From contig NZ_JACHLK010000001.1 in NCBI RefSeq assembly GCF_014207955.1, positions 248,001 through 312,000 on the forward strand: DNA of 64,000 nucleotides, read 5' to 3'. The notes under the pieces were generated by a model. It saw nothing but the letters and a program-made list of their open reading frames with translations, did not search any database and had not been told where the DNA came from. A program made the position numbers and the translations under genes. The stretch is from Acidovorax soli (lineage in GTDB: Bacteria > Pseudomonadota > Gammaproteobacteria > Burkholderiales > Burkholderiaceae_C). Of this stretch, positions 20,838-29,668 are shown piece after piece (positions within the stretch are counted from its first letter, which is position 1; each line of letters opens with the position of its first letter).

Positions 20838-23800
20838 ATGGGCCGGTGCATGCCCTCCACCGCCACCCCGTCCGGCGCCCCGCAGCCTGCACCGCAGACG
20901 ATCTTTCGCTTCCGGCGCGAGTACAACGCCTGGGTGGCCGACGAGACCATGGAGGACTACGCGCTGCGCTACACGCCCAAGGGCTTTCGGCGCTGGAGCG
21001 AGTTCCGCGTGGCCAACACGGCGTTCGGCTCGCTGTCCTTCCTGGCACTCGAGGCCATTGGCGGCGCCATTGCGCTCAACTACGGCTTTTCCAACGCCAT
21101 GTGGGCCATCCTCGCGGTGGGGGTGCTGATCTTTCTCACGGGGCTGCCCATCGCCTACTGCGCGGCGCGCTACGGCCTCGACATGGACCTGCTCACGCGC
21201 GGTGCGGGCTTTGGCTACCTGGGCTCGACCATCACCTCGTTGATCTACGCGGTGTTCACCTTCATCTTCTTCGCGCTGGAAGCGGCCATCATGGCGCTGG
21301 CGCTGCAGATGGTGGTCGACTGGCCGCTGGAGTGGTGCTATGTGCTCTCATCCCTGGTGATCCTGCCCATGGCCATGCGCGGCATCACGCTGATCTCGCG
21401 CCTGCAGGCCTGGACGCAGCCGCTGTGGCTGTTTCTGCTGCTGCTGCCCTTCGTGTGGATCGCGCTCACGCAGCCGCAGCTGTACCGCGACTTCGCGGGC
21501 CTGTCGGGCCTCAAGAGCGGCAGCAGCCAGTTCAATGCCCTGATGTTCGGCGCGGCGGGCACGGTGATCTTCTCGCTGGTGGTGCAGATCGGCGAGCAGG
21601 TGGACTTTCTGCGCTTTCTGCCCGAGCGCACGGCCGCCAACCGCTGGCGCTGGTGGGGCGCAGTGCTGGTGGCCGGGCCCGGCTGGATCGTGATGGGCAT
21701 GCTCAAGATGGCGGGCGGCGCCTTCCTGGCCTTTGCGGCGCTGCAGTTCGAGGTCGGCGCCAGCCGCGCGGCCGAACCCACGCAGATGTTCCTCGCCGGC
21801 TTCCACCAGGTCATGCAGGCACTGGGCCTGCCGGGCATGGCCGTGGCGGTCACGGTGCTCTTCGTCGTGGTCTCGCAGATCAAGATCAACCTGACCAATG
21901 CCTATGCGGGCTCGCTCGCCTGGTCCAACTTCTTCGCGCGCATCACGCGCAGCCACCCGGGGCGCGTGGTGTGGCTGGTGTTCAACGTGGGCATCGCCAC
22001 GCTGCTCATGACGCTCGGGGTGTTCGGCGCGCTCGAGAAGGTGCTGGCGGTCTACAGCAATGTGGCCATCGCCTGGGTCGGGGCGCTGGTGGCCGACCTG
22101 GTGATCAACAAGCCGCTCGGCCTGTCGCCGCCGGGCATCGAGTTCCGGCGCGCCCACCTGTTCGACTTCAACCCCGTGGGCCTGGGCGCCATGGTGCTGG
22201 CGGCCGCGGTGGCCTGCTGCGCCTATGCGGGCCTGTTCGGCGAGATGGCGGCCGCCTTCTCCCCCTTCATTGCACTGGTGCTGTCGATGGCGCTGGCCCC
22301 GCTGCTGGCCTGGACCACCCAAGGGCGCTACTACCTGGCGCGCAAGCCCGACACCACCTGGCAGCCCGGCGAGGCCGTGCGCTGCACCGTGTGCGAGAAC
22401 CAGTTCGAGGCCGAGGACATGGCGCGCTGCCCGGCCTATGGCGCCGCCATCTGCTCCCTGTGCTGCTCGCTCGAATCGCGCTGCCACGACCGCTGCAAGA
22501 CCGGCTCGCGCGCCACCGACCAGTTGCGCGCCGTGGCCGCGCTGCTGCTGCCGCGCCACTGGGCGGCCAAGGTCAACTTCCGCATGGGCCAGTACCTCAT
22601 GGTGACCGTGGTGCTGTGCGCGGTGATGGCCTTCCTGCTCGGCGTGGTGTACGTACAGGAGAGCCTGGAGACGCCCGCGCAATTCCTGCGCATGCCCTTC
22701 CTCAAGGTGTTCGCGCTGCTCGCGCTGCTGGCCGCCGTGTGCGCCTGGTGGGTGGTGCTGAGCACCGACAGCCGGCGCATGGCGCAGGACGAATCGGAAC
22801 GCCAGACCCAGCTGCTGCTGCAGGAAATCGAGGCGCACAAGCGCACCGATGCCGAGCTGCAGGCCGCCAAGGACCAGGCCGAATCGGCCAGCCTGGCCAA
22901 GACGCGCTACGTGGCCGGCATGACGCACGAGCTGCGCTCGCCGCTCAACAGCATCCTCGGGTACACGCAGATCCTGCTCAAGAACCCGCAGACCGAGGGC
23001 TGGCTGCGCGAAAGCCTGTCCACCATCCAGCACAGCGGGCAACACATGCATGCGCTGATCGACGGCTCGCTGGAGCTGGCGCGCATCGAGGCCGGCCGCT
23101 TGCGCCTGGACCTGGCCCCCCTGCCCCTGCCCGAGCTGGTGCAGAACGTCGAGGGCATGCTGCGCCCGCAGGCCGAGGCCAAAGGCCTGCGCTTCGTGGT
23201 GCAGACCGAGGGCACCATGCCCGGGTGGATACGGGCCGATGCCAAGCGCCTGCGCCAGATCCTCATCAACCTGCTGTCCAACGCCGTGCGCTTCACCGAG
23301 CGCGGCGAGGTGCGGCTGCGCATGGATTTCCGCCCGCATGTCTCGCGCATCGAGGTCATCGACACGGGCATCGGCATCGAGCCGCAGGACCGCGAGCGCA
23401 TCTTCCTGCCCTTCGAGCGCGGCAGCGCCGGACGGCGCGCGCGCGAGGCCGGCACGGGCTTGGGCCTGACCATCACGCACCTGCTGACCCAGCTCATGGG
23501 CGGCGAGCTCACGGTGGCCAGCACGCCGGGCCAGGGCAGCACCTTCACCGTGCGCCTGTACCTGCCCGGCATCTCGCCCGACCCGGCCTGGCGCCCCGCG
23601 CACATGGCCGTGCTGCGCCCGGTGATCGGCCACATCGGGCCCAGGCGCACGCTGCTGGTGGTGGACGACCAGCCCCTGCAGCGCCAGCTGCTGGCGGGCC
23701 TGCTGGTGCCGCTGGGCTTCATCGTGTGCGAGGCGGCCAGCGGCCTGGAGTGCGTGGAGATCGTGCGCCAGGCGCCACCCGACCTGGTGCTGCTCGACAT

Positions 23801-24293
23801 CTCCATGGACGACCTGGACGGCTGGCAGACCGCCGCCCTGCTGCGCACGCTGGCCCCGGCCGAGCAATTGCCCATCGTCTTCGTCTCAGCCAACCAGTTC
23901 GACCACGAGCCCGAGCGCCTGGCCGCCGTGCAGGTGCAGGGCTTCGTGGGCAAGCCGGTGGTCGAATCCGAGCTGCTGCGCGCGCTGCAGGTGGCATTGC
24001 AGCTCGAATGGCTGCACGACAACACCCCGCAGCCCGCGCTGGCCCCCGTGGCCCTGGCCGGTGCCAGCCCGGCCGCCCCCACGGCCCTGCCGCAGGAACT
24101 GCGCGACGACCTCACCCGCCTGGCGCGCCAGGGCCAGGCCGCTGCCGTGCGCGAACTGCTGCGCCGGGCACGCGCCGAACTGCCGCCCCAGCATGCCCAG
24201 GCGCTGGCCCTGCTGCAGGCCTGCGCGGACCGTTTCGATTTCGAGGCCCTGGCCCAGCACTTGCGGGAACCCGACCATGACGCCATCCATTGA
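20838..24293 (+). CDS. NCS1-permease/histidine kinase/receiver fusion sensor
   Basis: A 1151-residue protein. Residues about 20-505 resemble a nucleobase-cation symporter-1 (purine/cytosine permease) domain with about twelve helices (FRVANTAFGSLSFLALEAIG, LTRGAGFGYLGSTITSLIYA). Residues 516-553 form a Cys-rich knot (CTVC, then CPAYGAAICSLCC, then CHDRC) that may bind zinc. Two further helices (about 580-645) lead to a short coiled coil, HisKA with phospho-acceptor His697 (GMTHELRSPLNS), HATPase (DTGIGIEP, TGLGLTI), and a receiver with Asp943 and phospho-Asp987. The last 85 residues are helical and lack an obvious HPt His. An alternative start is the ATG at 20850. It overlaps the next gene by 17 bases and lies divergent to the amide/urea operon, so it probably senses amides, urea or their transport flux (inference). 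Confidence 0.9.
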   Translation: MGRCMPSTATPSGAPQPAPQTIFRFRREYNAWVADETMEDYALRYTPKGFRRWSEFRVANTAFGSLSFLALEAIGGAIALNYGFSNAMWAILAVGVLIFLTGLPIAYCAARYGLDMDLLTRGAGFGYLGSTITSLIYAVFTFIFFALEAAIMALALQMVVDWPLEWCYVLSSLVILPMAMRGITLISRLQAWTQPLWLFLLLLPFVWIALTQPQLYRDFAGLSGLKSGSSQFNALMFGAAGTVIFSLVVQIGEQVDFLRFLPERTAANRWRWWGAVLVAGPGWIVMGMLKMAGGAFLAFAALQFEVGASRAAEPTQMFLAGFHQVMQALGLPGMAVAVTVLFVVVSQIKINLTNAYAGSLAWSNFFARITRSHPGRVVWLVFNVGIATLLMTLGVFGALEKVLAVYSNVAIAWVGALVADLVINKPLGLSPPGIEFRRAHLFDFNPVGLGAMVLAAAVACCAYAGLFGEMAAAFSPFIALVLSMALAPLLAWTTQGRYYLARKPDTTWQPGEAVRCTVCENQFEAEDMARCPAYGAAICSLCCSLESRCHDRCKTGSRATDQLRAVAALLLPRHWAAKVNFRMGQYLMVTVVLCAVMAFLLGVVYVQESLETPAQFLRMPFLKVFALLALLAAVCAWWVVLSTDSRRMAQDESERQTQLLLQEIEAHKRTDAELQAAKDQAESASLAKTRYVAGMTHELRSPLNSILGYTQILLKNPQTEGWLRESLSTIQHSGQHMHALIDGSLELARIEAGRLRLDLAPLPLPELVQNVEGMLRPQAEAKGLRFVVQTEGTMPGWIRADAKRLRQILINLLSNAVRFTERGEVRLRMDFRPHVSRIEVIDTGIGIEPQDRERIFLPFERGSAGRRAREAGTGLGLTITHLLTQLMGGELTVASTPGQGSTFTVRLYLPGISPDPAWRPAHMAVLRPVIGHIGPRRTLLVVDDQPLQRQLLAGLLVPLGFIVCEAASGLECVEIVRQAPPDLVLLDISMDDLDGWQTAALLRTLAPAEQLPIVFVSANQFDHEPERLAAVQVQGFVGKPVVESELLRALQVALQLEWLHDNTPQPALAPVALAGASPAAPTALPQELRDDLTRLARQGQAAAVRELLRRARAELPPQHAQALALLQACADRFDFEALAQHLREPDHDAIH

Positions 24294-25215
24294 AGACGCC
24301 CCACCCGCTGTGTCTCCCGCTGCCGCACCGGCCCCCGGCCAGCGTGTGGTGCTGGTGGTCGACGATGCCCTGGACACCTTGCGCATGCTCTGCGACGCGC
24401 TCGCGGCCGAGGGCTATGCCGTGCTGGCCGCACGCGACGCCGAGGAGGCGCTGCAGCGCTTCGACATGGTGGTGCCCGATGGCGTGCTGCTCGACGCGGT
24501 GATGCCCGGCATCGATGGCTTTGCGCTGTGCCGCCAGCTCAAGGCCACACCGCCCTGGTCGCACGTGCCCATCGTGTTCATGACCGGGCTGTCGGACACG
24601 GCGCAGATCCTGCAGGGCTTTGCCAGCGGCGGCGTGGACTACGTGGTCAAGCCGCTGCGCATTCCCGAGGTGCTGGCGCGCCTGGCCACCCATGTGCGCA
24701 ATGCCCAGGCCACGCGCCTGGCGCGCGAGGCGGTGGACGTGGCCGGCCTGGGGGTGGTGGTGCTCGACGGCCAGGGCCGTGTGGCCTGGCGCTCACCCCA
24801 GGCAACGCGCTGGCTCGAAGATGCCTTCGCCCACACCGAAGCGCCCACGGAACGGGCCGCCGCCTGGCTGGTGCAGGCCCAGCGCGATGGCGAGCAGACC
24901 CTGCCCCTGGCCGATGGCCGCCAGCTGCTGGCGCGCCACATGGGGGCCAGCGGCCTGGCCGAATCCATGCTGCTGCTCAGCCACGCAGCGGCCGAAGCCG
25001 CCGCGCCGCGCCACCTGCAGCAGGTGGCGCTGACGCCGCGCGAGACCGAGGTGCTCTCGTGGCTCACCAAGGGCAAGACCAACCGCGACATCGCCGACAT
25101 CCTGGGCATGAGCCCGCGCACGGTGAACAAGCACCTGGAGCACATTTTCGAGAAGCTGGGGGTGGAGACCCGCACCGCCGCAGCGGCTATCGCGGGCCAG
25201 TTGCTGCAGGGCTGA
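24277..25215 (+). CDS. REC-LuxR response regulator with a middle PAS-like region
   Basis: A 312-residue regulator. The receiver has the acidic pair Asp29/Asp30 (LVVDDALD), phospho-Asp73 (GVLLDAVMPG), Thr in FMTGLS and Lys in VVKPLR. Residues about 145-235 look PAS-like (GLGVVVLDGQGRVAWRS). The C-terminal LuxR HTH spans about 252-306 (LTPRETEVLSWLTKGKTNRD, then MSPRTVNKHLEHIFEKLGV). The start overlaps the end of the kinase gene by 17 bases, indicating translational coupling and a cognate pair. The likely targets are its own promoter and the divergent urtA operon. Confidence 0.93.
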   Translation: MTPSIEDAPPAVSPAAAPAPGQRVVLVVDDALDTLRMLCDALAAEGYAVLAARDAEEALQRFDMVVPDGVLLDAVMPGIDGFALCRQLKATPPWSHVPIVFMTGLSDTAQILQGFASGGVDYVVKPLRIPEVLARLATHVRNAQATRLAREAVDVAGLGVVVLDGQGRVAWRSPQATRWLEDAFAHTEAPTERAAAWLVQAQRDGEQTLPLADGRQLLARHMGASGLAESMLLLSHAAAEAAAPRHLQQVALTPRETEVLSWLTKGKTNRDIADILGMSPRTVNKHLEHIFEKLGVETRTAAAAIAGQLLQG

Positions 25216-25236
25216 CTTGGCGCCAGAGGCGCGGTA

Positions 25237-25725
25237 TCAGGCTTGCGTGGCGCTTTGGGCGCTGGCCGGCAGGCCGAACACGTGGTCGAACACCCAGTTG
25301 AAGACAAAGGTGTAGCACAGGAAGAAGACGATCATGCCGATGTCCATCACCAGGGCCTGCCACAGGCTGATGCTGAACCACCAGGCAAAGATCGGCACCA
25401 GGGTCACGACCAGGCCCATCTCGAAGCTGATGGCATGCACCACACGGCGCCTGGTGCTGCGCCCGCGCACTTCCTGGCGCGACTCCCAGCGCTCGAAGGC
25501 CCAGTTGAACACCAGGTTCCAGACCACGGCGATCAGCGCGGCGACCGCGGCAATCACGCCGGCATGCGCGGCACCCTGGCCCGTCAAGAAGGCCAGCCCC
25601 GCCGTGGCGGCAAAGATGGCGATGAGCTCGTACAGCGTGACATAGACGACCCGGCGCTTGACGCCCTGCAGGCCGGCGGCAGCCTGCGGCGCTGCCAGTT
25701 GGGTGGTGGGGTTCCGTGGTTCCAT
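25237..25725 (-). CDS. PACE family multidrug efflux protein
   Basis: A 162-residue protein built of two repeated bacterial transmembrane-pair domains (four helices). TM1 carries the essential acidic residue (VVYVTLYELIAIFAATA). The repeat signatures WNLVFNWAFERWE and YTFVFNWVFDHVF match proteobacterial antimicrobial compound efflux (AceI-like) proteins, which export chlorhexidine and other biocides by proton exchange. The ATG at 25725 is preferred. It is divergent from a LysR gene 71 bases away, the same arrangement as aceI/aceR in Acinetobacter, so induction by cationic substrates is plausible. Confidence 0.9.
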   Translation of the reverse strand: MEPRNPTTQLAAPQAAAGLQGVKRRVVYVTLYELIAIFAATAGLAFLTGQGAAHAGVIAAVAALIAVVWNLVFNWAFERWESRQEVRGRSTRRRVVHAISFEMGLVVTLVPIFAWWFSISLWQALVMDIGMIVFFLCYTFVFNWVFDHVFGLPASAQSATQA

Positions 25726-25796
25726 GGACCGAACTTTATGTGCCTCTGGCTGATATAAAAAGTTAGCTTGTTTCAATTTTTCTGATAGATTGGGCT

Positions 25797-26759
25797 ATGG
25801 CCTTTTCTTCGGACAACATCCAGGTCTTTCTGTCGGTGCTGGACCAGGGCTCGTTCTCGGCGGCCGCACGCAGCCTGTCGCGCGTGCCCTCGGCCGTGAG
25901 CATGGCCATTGCCCACCTGGAGGCGGAGCTGGACATGCCGCTGTTCGACCGCAGCGGCCGCGAGCCCCGGCCCACGGCGGCGGCGCGTGCGCTGGAGCCC
26001 CAGGCGCGCCTGCTGGCCGGGCAGCTGCAGCAGCTCAATGCCCAGGCGCTGTCACTCACCCAGGGGCTGGAGGAGCGGCTCACGGTGGCCATTGCCCCCG
26101 AGCTGCTGGCCTCGCGCTGGACCGAGCCGATTGCGGCGCTGGCGCGCGAGTACCCGCTCTTGCAGGTGGAGGTGCTGGCCGCGCCCCAGGTCGATGCGCT
26201 GGAGCTGCTGCACACCGGCCGCGCCCAGTTGGCGCTGGTGTTCGAGCGCCCCAGCATCGATGGGCGCGAGGGCTTCCAGGAGGTGGGCAGCGAAACCCTG
26301 GTGGCGGTGATGGCGCCCGACCACCCGGTGCTGCAGGCCGCGCGCGCGGCCGCCGCGGCACGGGGCGAGGCCAGCGCCCTGGCCCAGTTGCGCGAGGAGC
26401 ACCTCACGACCACGCGGCAGATCGTGGTGGCCAGCCGCGACCTGGCGCAGATCGACCGGCGTTTCGTCTTTGCGCGCCACCACTGGCGCACCGACAACCA
26501 CCTGGCCGCGCTGGGCCTCATCGAGGCGGGCCTGGGCTGGGGCTGGCAGCCGCGCGCGCTGGTGCAGCCGCGCATCGATGCGGGCACGCTGGTCGAGATG
26601 CCGTTCGAGAACCTGAGCAACGGCACCGCCTTGTGGGTGGACGTGGTCTGGTCCAAGGAGCGGCCCCTGGGCCTGGGCGCGCGGCGCTTCGTGGACCTGA
26701 TGGCGCACGACGCGCACCGTGCCGGGCACCCGGCCGAGCAGAACTGTTCGGGCACCTGA
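25797..26759 (+). CDS. LysR family regulator of the PACE gene
   Basis: A 320-residue LysR regulator. The N-terminal HTH (residues 1-62: IQVFLSVLDQGSFSAAARSL, then VPSAVSMAIAHLEAELDMPL) is followed by a co-inducer domain with the VEVLAAPQVDALELLHTGRA start. The divergent arrangement with the efflux gene suggests an AceR-like activator. The intergenic 71 bases are AT-rich and could hold both promoters. The next gene is convergent with a 6-base gap. Confidence 0.88.
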   Translation: MAFSSDNIQVFLSVLDQGSFSAAARSLSRVPSAVSMAIAHLEAELDMPLFDRSGREPRPTAAARALEPQARLLAGQLQQLNAQALSLTQGLEERLTVAIAPELLASRWTEPIAALAREYPLLQVEVLAAPQVDALELLHTGRAQLALVFERPSIDGREGFQEVGSETLVAVMAPDHPVLQAARAAAAARGEASALAQLREEHLTTTRQIVVASRDLAQIDRRFVFARHHWRTDNHLAALGLIEAGLGWGWQPRALVQPRIDAGTLVEMPFENLSNGTALWVDVVWSKERPLGLGARRFVDLMAHDAHRAGHPAEQNCSGT

Positions 26760-26765
26760 GCCGTA

Positions 26766-27551
26766 TCAGAACACGCGCGACTCGCCGTCCTCGGGTATCC
26801 ACAGCCGTGCCCCCACCCCGGCCTTGGTGGCCAGGGCCGCGAGCCCAACCCGCGTGGTGGGGCAATGGTCGAGCGCTTCGAGGTGGTTGGCCACCACCCA
26901 GCCCGGCGACAGCGTGCAGGCATCGACCACACCCTGCCCGTCCATGAGAATCTCGCCCCCCAGGTCGAAGCGTGCGCCGCCGGCCGGCAGCACCGCTACA
27001 TCCGGCCGCAGCCGCGTGAGGCAGTCGCGCACCTCGGGCGTGAGCACCGTGTCGCCCGCGATGTAGACACTGGGCTCGCCCGGCATCTCGATCAGGTAAC
27101 CATGGCCGTGCTCCATGAGGCGGCCGACCCAGCCGCGCCCATGCACGCAGGCGATGGGCGTGATGTGGCCGCTGTCCAGAAAGGGCTGGCGGCCGGTACC
27201 CGCCAGCGGCTGCACCGCCAGGCCGCGCGCCGCCAGGTGCTCCGCATCGCGGGGCATGCACAGCACGGGCGTGCCCCGCGTGCGCAGGAATTGCTTGCCT
27301 GCCCGGTCCAGGTGGTCGAAATGGCCACGCTGGCAATGGGTGATGAGGGCATGCGTCACGCGGCCGAGCACGGCATTGCTGCAGTCCGGCAACTCCACCA
27401 CCGGGTTGCGGCGGCGCGTGCCGCCCAGGTAGCGCAGGGTCGGCAGGCTGCCCTGGGGCGACAGCATGGGGTCGACCAGCAGGGCCACGGGCCTGCCCTG
27501 GGCTTCGAACTCCAGCACGATGGTGGCGTTGCGCAGTTGGGTGATTTTCAT
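26766..27551 (-). CDS. Metallo-beta-lactamase-fold hydrolase
   Basis: A 261-residue MBL-fold protein of the UlaG/RomA-like group. The motif LITHCQRGHFDHLDRAGK is a variant of HxHxDH in which the first His is followed by Cys and Gln rather than His-x-Asp; later come HGRGWVGRLMEHGHGYLIEM, IAGDTVLT (metal Asp) and NHLEALDHC. Substrate unknown. The ATG at 27551 is chosen over one 12 bases upstream because it begins the conserved KITQLRNATIVLEF. It is divergent from the GlxA-type regulator by 69 bases. Confidence 0.82.
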   Translation of the reverse strand: MKITQLRNATIVLEFEAQGRPVALLVDPMLSPQGSLPTLRYLGGTRRRNPVVELPDCSNAVLGRVTHALITHCQRGHFDHLDRAGKQFLRTRGTPVLCMPRDAEHLAARGLAVQPLAGTGRQPFLDSGHITPIACVHGRGWVGRLMEHGHGYLIEMPGEPSVYIAGDTVLTPEVRDCLTRLRPDVAVLPAGGARFDLGGEILMDGQGVVDACTLSPGWVVANHLEALDHCPTTRVGLAALATKAGVGARLWIPEDGESRVF

Positions 27552-27620
27552 GGGATGGATCAAGAGGCAAGGGATGAAGCCCCATTGTTCGAAAACACCC
27601 GCTCCGCGAGAATGGCTTGA

Positions 27621-28613
27621 ATGGACAATTCATTGCCAATTCCTGCCACACGCCCCTTGCGCCTGGCCCTGCTGCTCTACGAGGGCTGCATGCCCGCGGG
27701 CCTGTTTGCCACGGCCGACATGGCGCGCGCGGCCAACCTGCGCGCGGGCCGGCCGCTGTTCGACGTGCAGTGGGTGGGGCTGGAGCTGCAGCCCGTGCCC
27801 ACCTGGCAGGGGCCGGCACTGCTGCCCGCCGCTACCCTGGACCAGGTGCAGGCCGATGCCGTGCTGGTGCCGGGCCTGTGGCTGTCGGCACCCGACCAGG
27901 TGCAGGCACAACTGCGCCCCCTGCAACCCCTGGTGCGCGCGCTGCGCGCCCTGCCCCGGCGCACCCCGCTGTGGAGCTACTGCGCCGGCGTGCTGCTGCT
28001 CGCGGCCAGCGGACGGCTCGACGGCCAGCCCGCCACGGCCACCTGGTGGCTGCAGGCCGCGCTGGAGCAGGAGTTTGCGGCCGTGCAATGGCGCCTGGAC
28101 GAACCCCTGGTGGCCACGGCCGTGGCGACCACGGCGGCCGGCGCCAGCGGCTACCTGCCGCTGATGCTGCATGCGCTGGCGCCCCGGCTGCCACCCCAGG
28201 CCCTGCAGGACCTGCAGGAGGTGCTGGTGCTGCCCCGCCCGCGCGCCACCCACCCGGTGTTTGCCGGGCTGGACCTCGTGGCCCAGGCGGAGCCCGCGCT
28301 GCGAAAGGCCATGCTCTGGGTGCAGCGCAGCCCCGCCCAGGGCCTCAGCCTGGCCGATCTGGCGGCGGCCATGCACCTGTCCACCCGCACCCTGGCGCGG
28401 CGGGTGCGTGCACACACCGGCCTGTCTGCGGCACACTGGATGCGCCGCATCAAACTGCGGCAGGCCGCGGACGCCCTGTGCCAGACCCGCCACCCGCTCA
28501 AACGCATCGCCCAGGACCTGGGCTTTGCCAGCGAGGCGGGCCTGCACCGGGCCTTCACCCATGCCACCGGCCAGACGCCCCTGGCCTACCGCATGGCCCA
28601 CGGCAGCCATTGA
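27621..28613 (+). CDS. GlxA family regulator (DJ-1/PfpI domain plus AraC HTH)
   Basis: A 330-residue protein. The N-terminal part (about 10-190) is a DJ-1/PfpI-like domain, with LALLLYEGCMPAGLFATADM and LWSYCAGVLLLAASGRLDG, where Cys is at the nucleophile elbow. The C-terminal 100 residues are an AraC/XylS double HTH (LSLADLAAAMHLSTRTLARR, then LKRIAQDLGFASEAGLHRAF, then TPLAYR). Divergent orientation suggests it controls the metallo-hydrolase gene; ligand unknown. Confidence 0.9.
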   Translation: MDNSLPIPATRPLRLALLLYEGCMPAGLFATADMARAANLRAGRPLFDVQWVGLELQPVPTWQGPALLPAATLDQVQADAVLVPGLWLSAPDQVQAQLRPLQPLVRALRALPRRTPLWSYCAGVLLLAASGRLDGQPATATWWLQAALEQEFAAVQWRLDEPLVATAVATTAAGASGYLPLMLHALAPRLPPQALQDLQEVLVLPRPRATHPVFAGLDLVAQAEPALRKAMLWVQRSPAQGLSLADLAAAMHLSTRTLARRVRAHTGLSAAHWMRRIKLRQAADALCQTRHPLKRIAQDLGFASEAGLHRAFTHATGQTPLAYRMAHGSH

Positions 28614-28644
28614 CGCCCTTTTTCCTGGACAGGAGATGAACCGC

Positions 28645-29502
28645 ATGACCCATCCTTTCGAGAGCAGCACCAAGGCCTTCGCCGAGCGCTGGGCCGCCTG
28701 GCAGCCCAGGCCCGGCAAGAAGGGCAAGGCCCCTTCGCTGGCCGACTGGGACCCCGGCGCCAAGCCGTTCTCCCAGGGCAGCAAGGCCGAGGACAAGGCA
28801 GCCGTCGAAGCCCTGGCGCTGGAACTCGATGCACTGCAGAACCTGTTCTACGCCGACAGGCGCTACAAGCTGCTGGTGGTGCTGCAGGGCACCGATACCT
28901 CGGGCAAGGACGGCACCATCCGCGGCGTGTTCGGGCGCATGAGCGCTTTGGGCGTGCGCACCGTGGGCTGGAAGGCACCCACCGAAACCGAGCGCGCGCA
29001 CGACTACCTCTGGCGCATCCACCAGCAGGTGCCGCAGGACGGAGACATCACGGTGTTCAACCGCAGCCACTACGAAGACGTGCTGGTGCCCGTGGTCAAT
29101 GGCTGGATCACGCCCGAACAGCAGCAGCAGCGCCTGGCCCATATCAACGACTTCGAGCGCATGCTCAGCGAGACGGGCACCATCGTGCTCAAATTCCTGC
29201 TGCACATCAGCCCCGAGGAGCAACGCGCGCGCCTGCAGGAGCGCCTGGACGACCCCACCAAGCACTGGAAGTTCAGCATGGGCGACATTGAGGTGCGCAA
29301 GCAGTGGAAGGAGTACCGCCAGGCCTACGACACCCTGCTGGCCGCCACGCACACCGCCTGGGCGCCCTGGACCATCGTGCCGGCCGACTCCAAGACCCAC
29401 CGCAACCTGATGATCGCCAGCGTGCTGCGCCAGGTGCTGCAGAACCTGGAGCTGCTCTACCCACCGGGGGATCCGCAGCTGGCGGGCTTCCAGGTGGAGT
29501 GA
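28645..29502 (+). CDS. ppk2: Polyphosphate kinase 2 family protein
   Basis: A 285-residue PPK2. Walker [11 protein letters not shown] (about residue 80), the following GVFGRM, Walker [18 protein letters not shown] and the Arg-rich lid ([20 protein letters not shown]) are all present. PPK2 enzymes transfer phosphate between polyphosphate and nucleotides; one-domain forms like this phosphorylate nucleoside mono- or diphosphates. The ATG at 28645 is preferred over 28636 because AGGAG at 28631-28635 has 9-base spacing to the former and none to the latter. Confidence 0.93.
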   Translation: MTHPFESSTKAFAERWAAWQPRPGKKGKAPSLADWDPGAKPFSQGSKAEDKAAVEALALELDALQNLFYADRRYKLLVVLQGTDTSGKDGTIRGVFGRMSALGVRTVGWKAPTETERAHDYLWRIHQQVPQDGDITVFNRSHYEDVLVPVVNGWITPEQQQQRLAHINDFERMLSETGTIVLKFLLHISPEEQRARLQERLDDPTKHWKFSMGDIEVRKQWKEYRQAYDTLLAATHTAWAPWTIVPADSKTHRNLMIASVLRQVLQNLELLYPPGDPQLAGFQVE

Positions 29503-29668
29503 GTCCCGCGCCCTGCGCAAGCCGCTGGGGAGGGGCGTCGGAGCGTGCCCAAGGGGCGCCTGGCAAGTTATGCATCAGACGCATAACCCTGTAACACTAT
29601 GGCCTTGGACAGGTTCCGGGGGCAGGCATAAGCTTCGCGGCTTGAACCGATCCCAAAAGGAAATCACC

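Noticed and set aside
20834..24280. Second plus-strand frame of over 1100 codons over the sensor kinase gene
   Set aside because: Arg/Ala/Gly-rich with no recognisable motif; the frame starting at 20838 carries all permease, kinase and receiver motifs.
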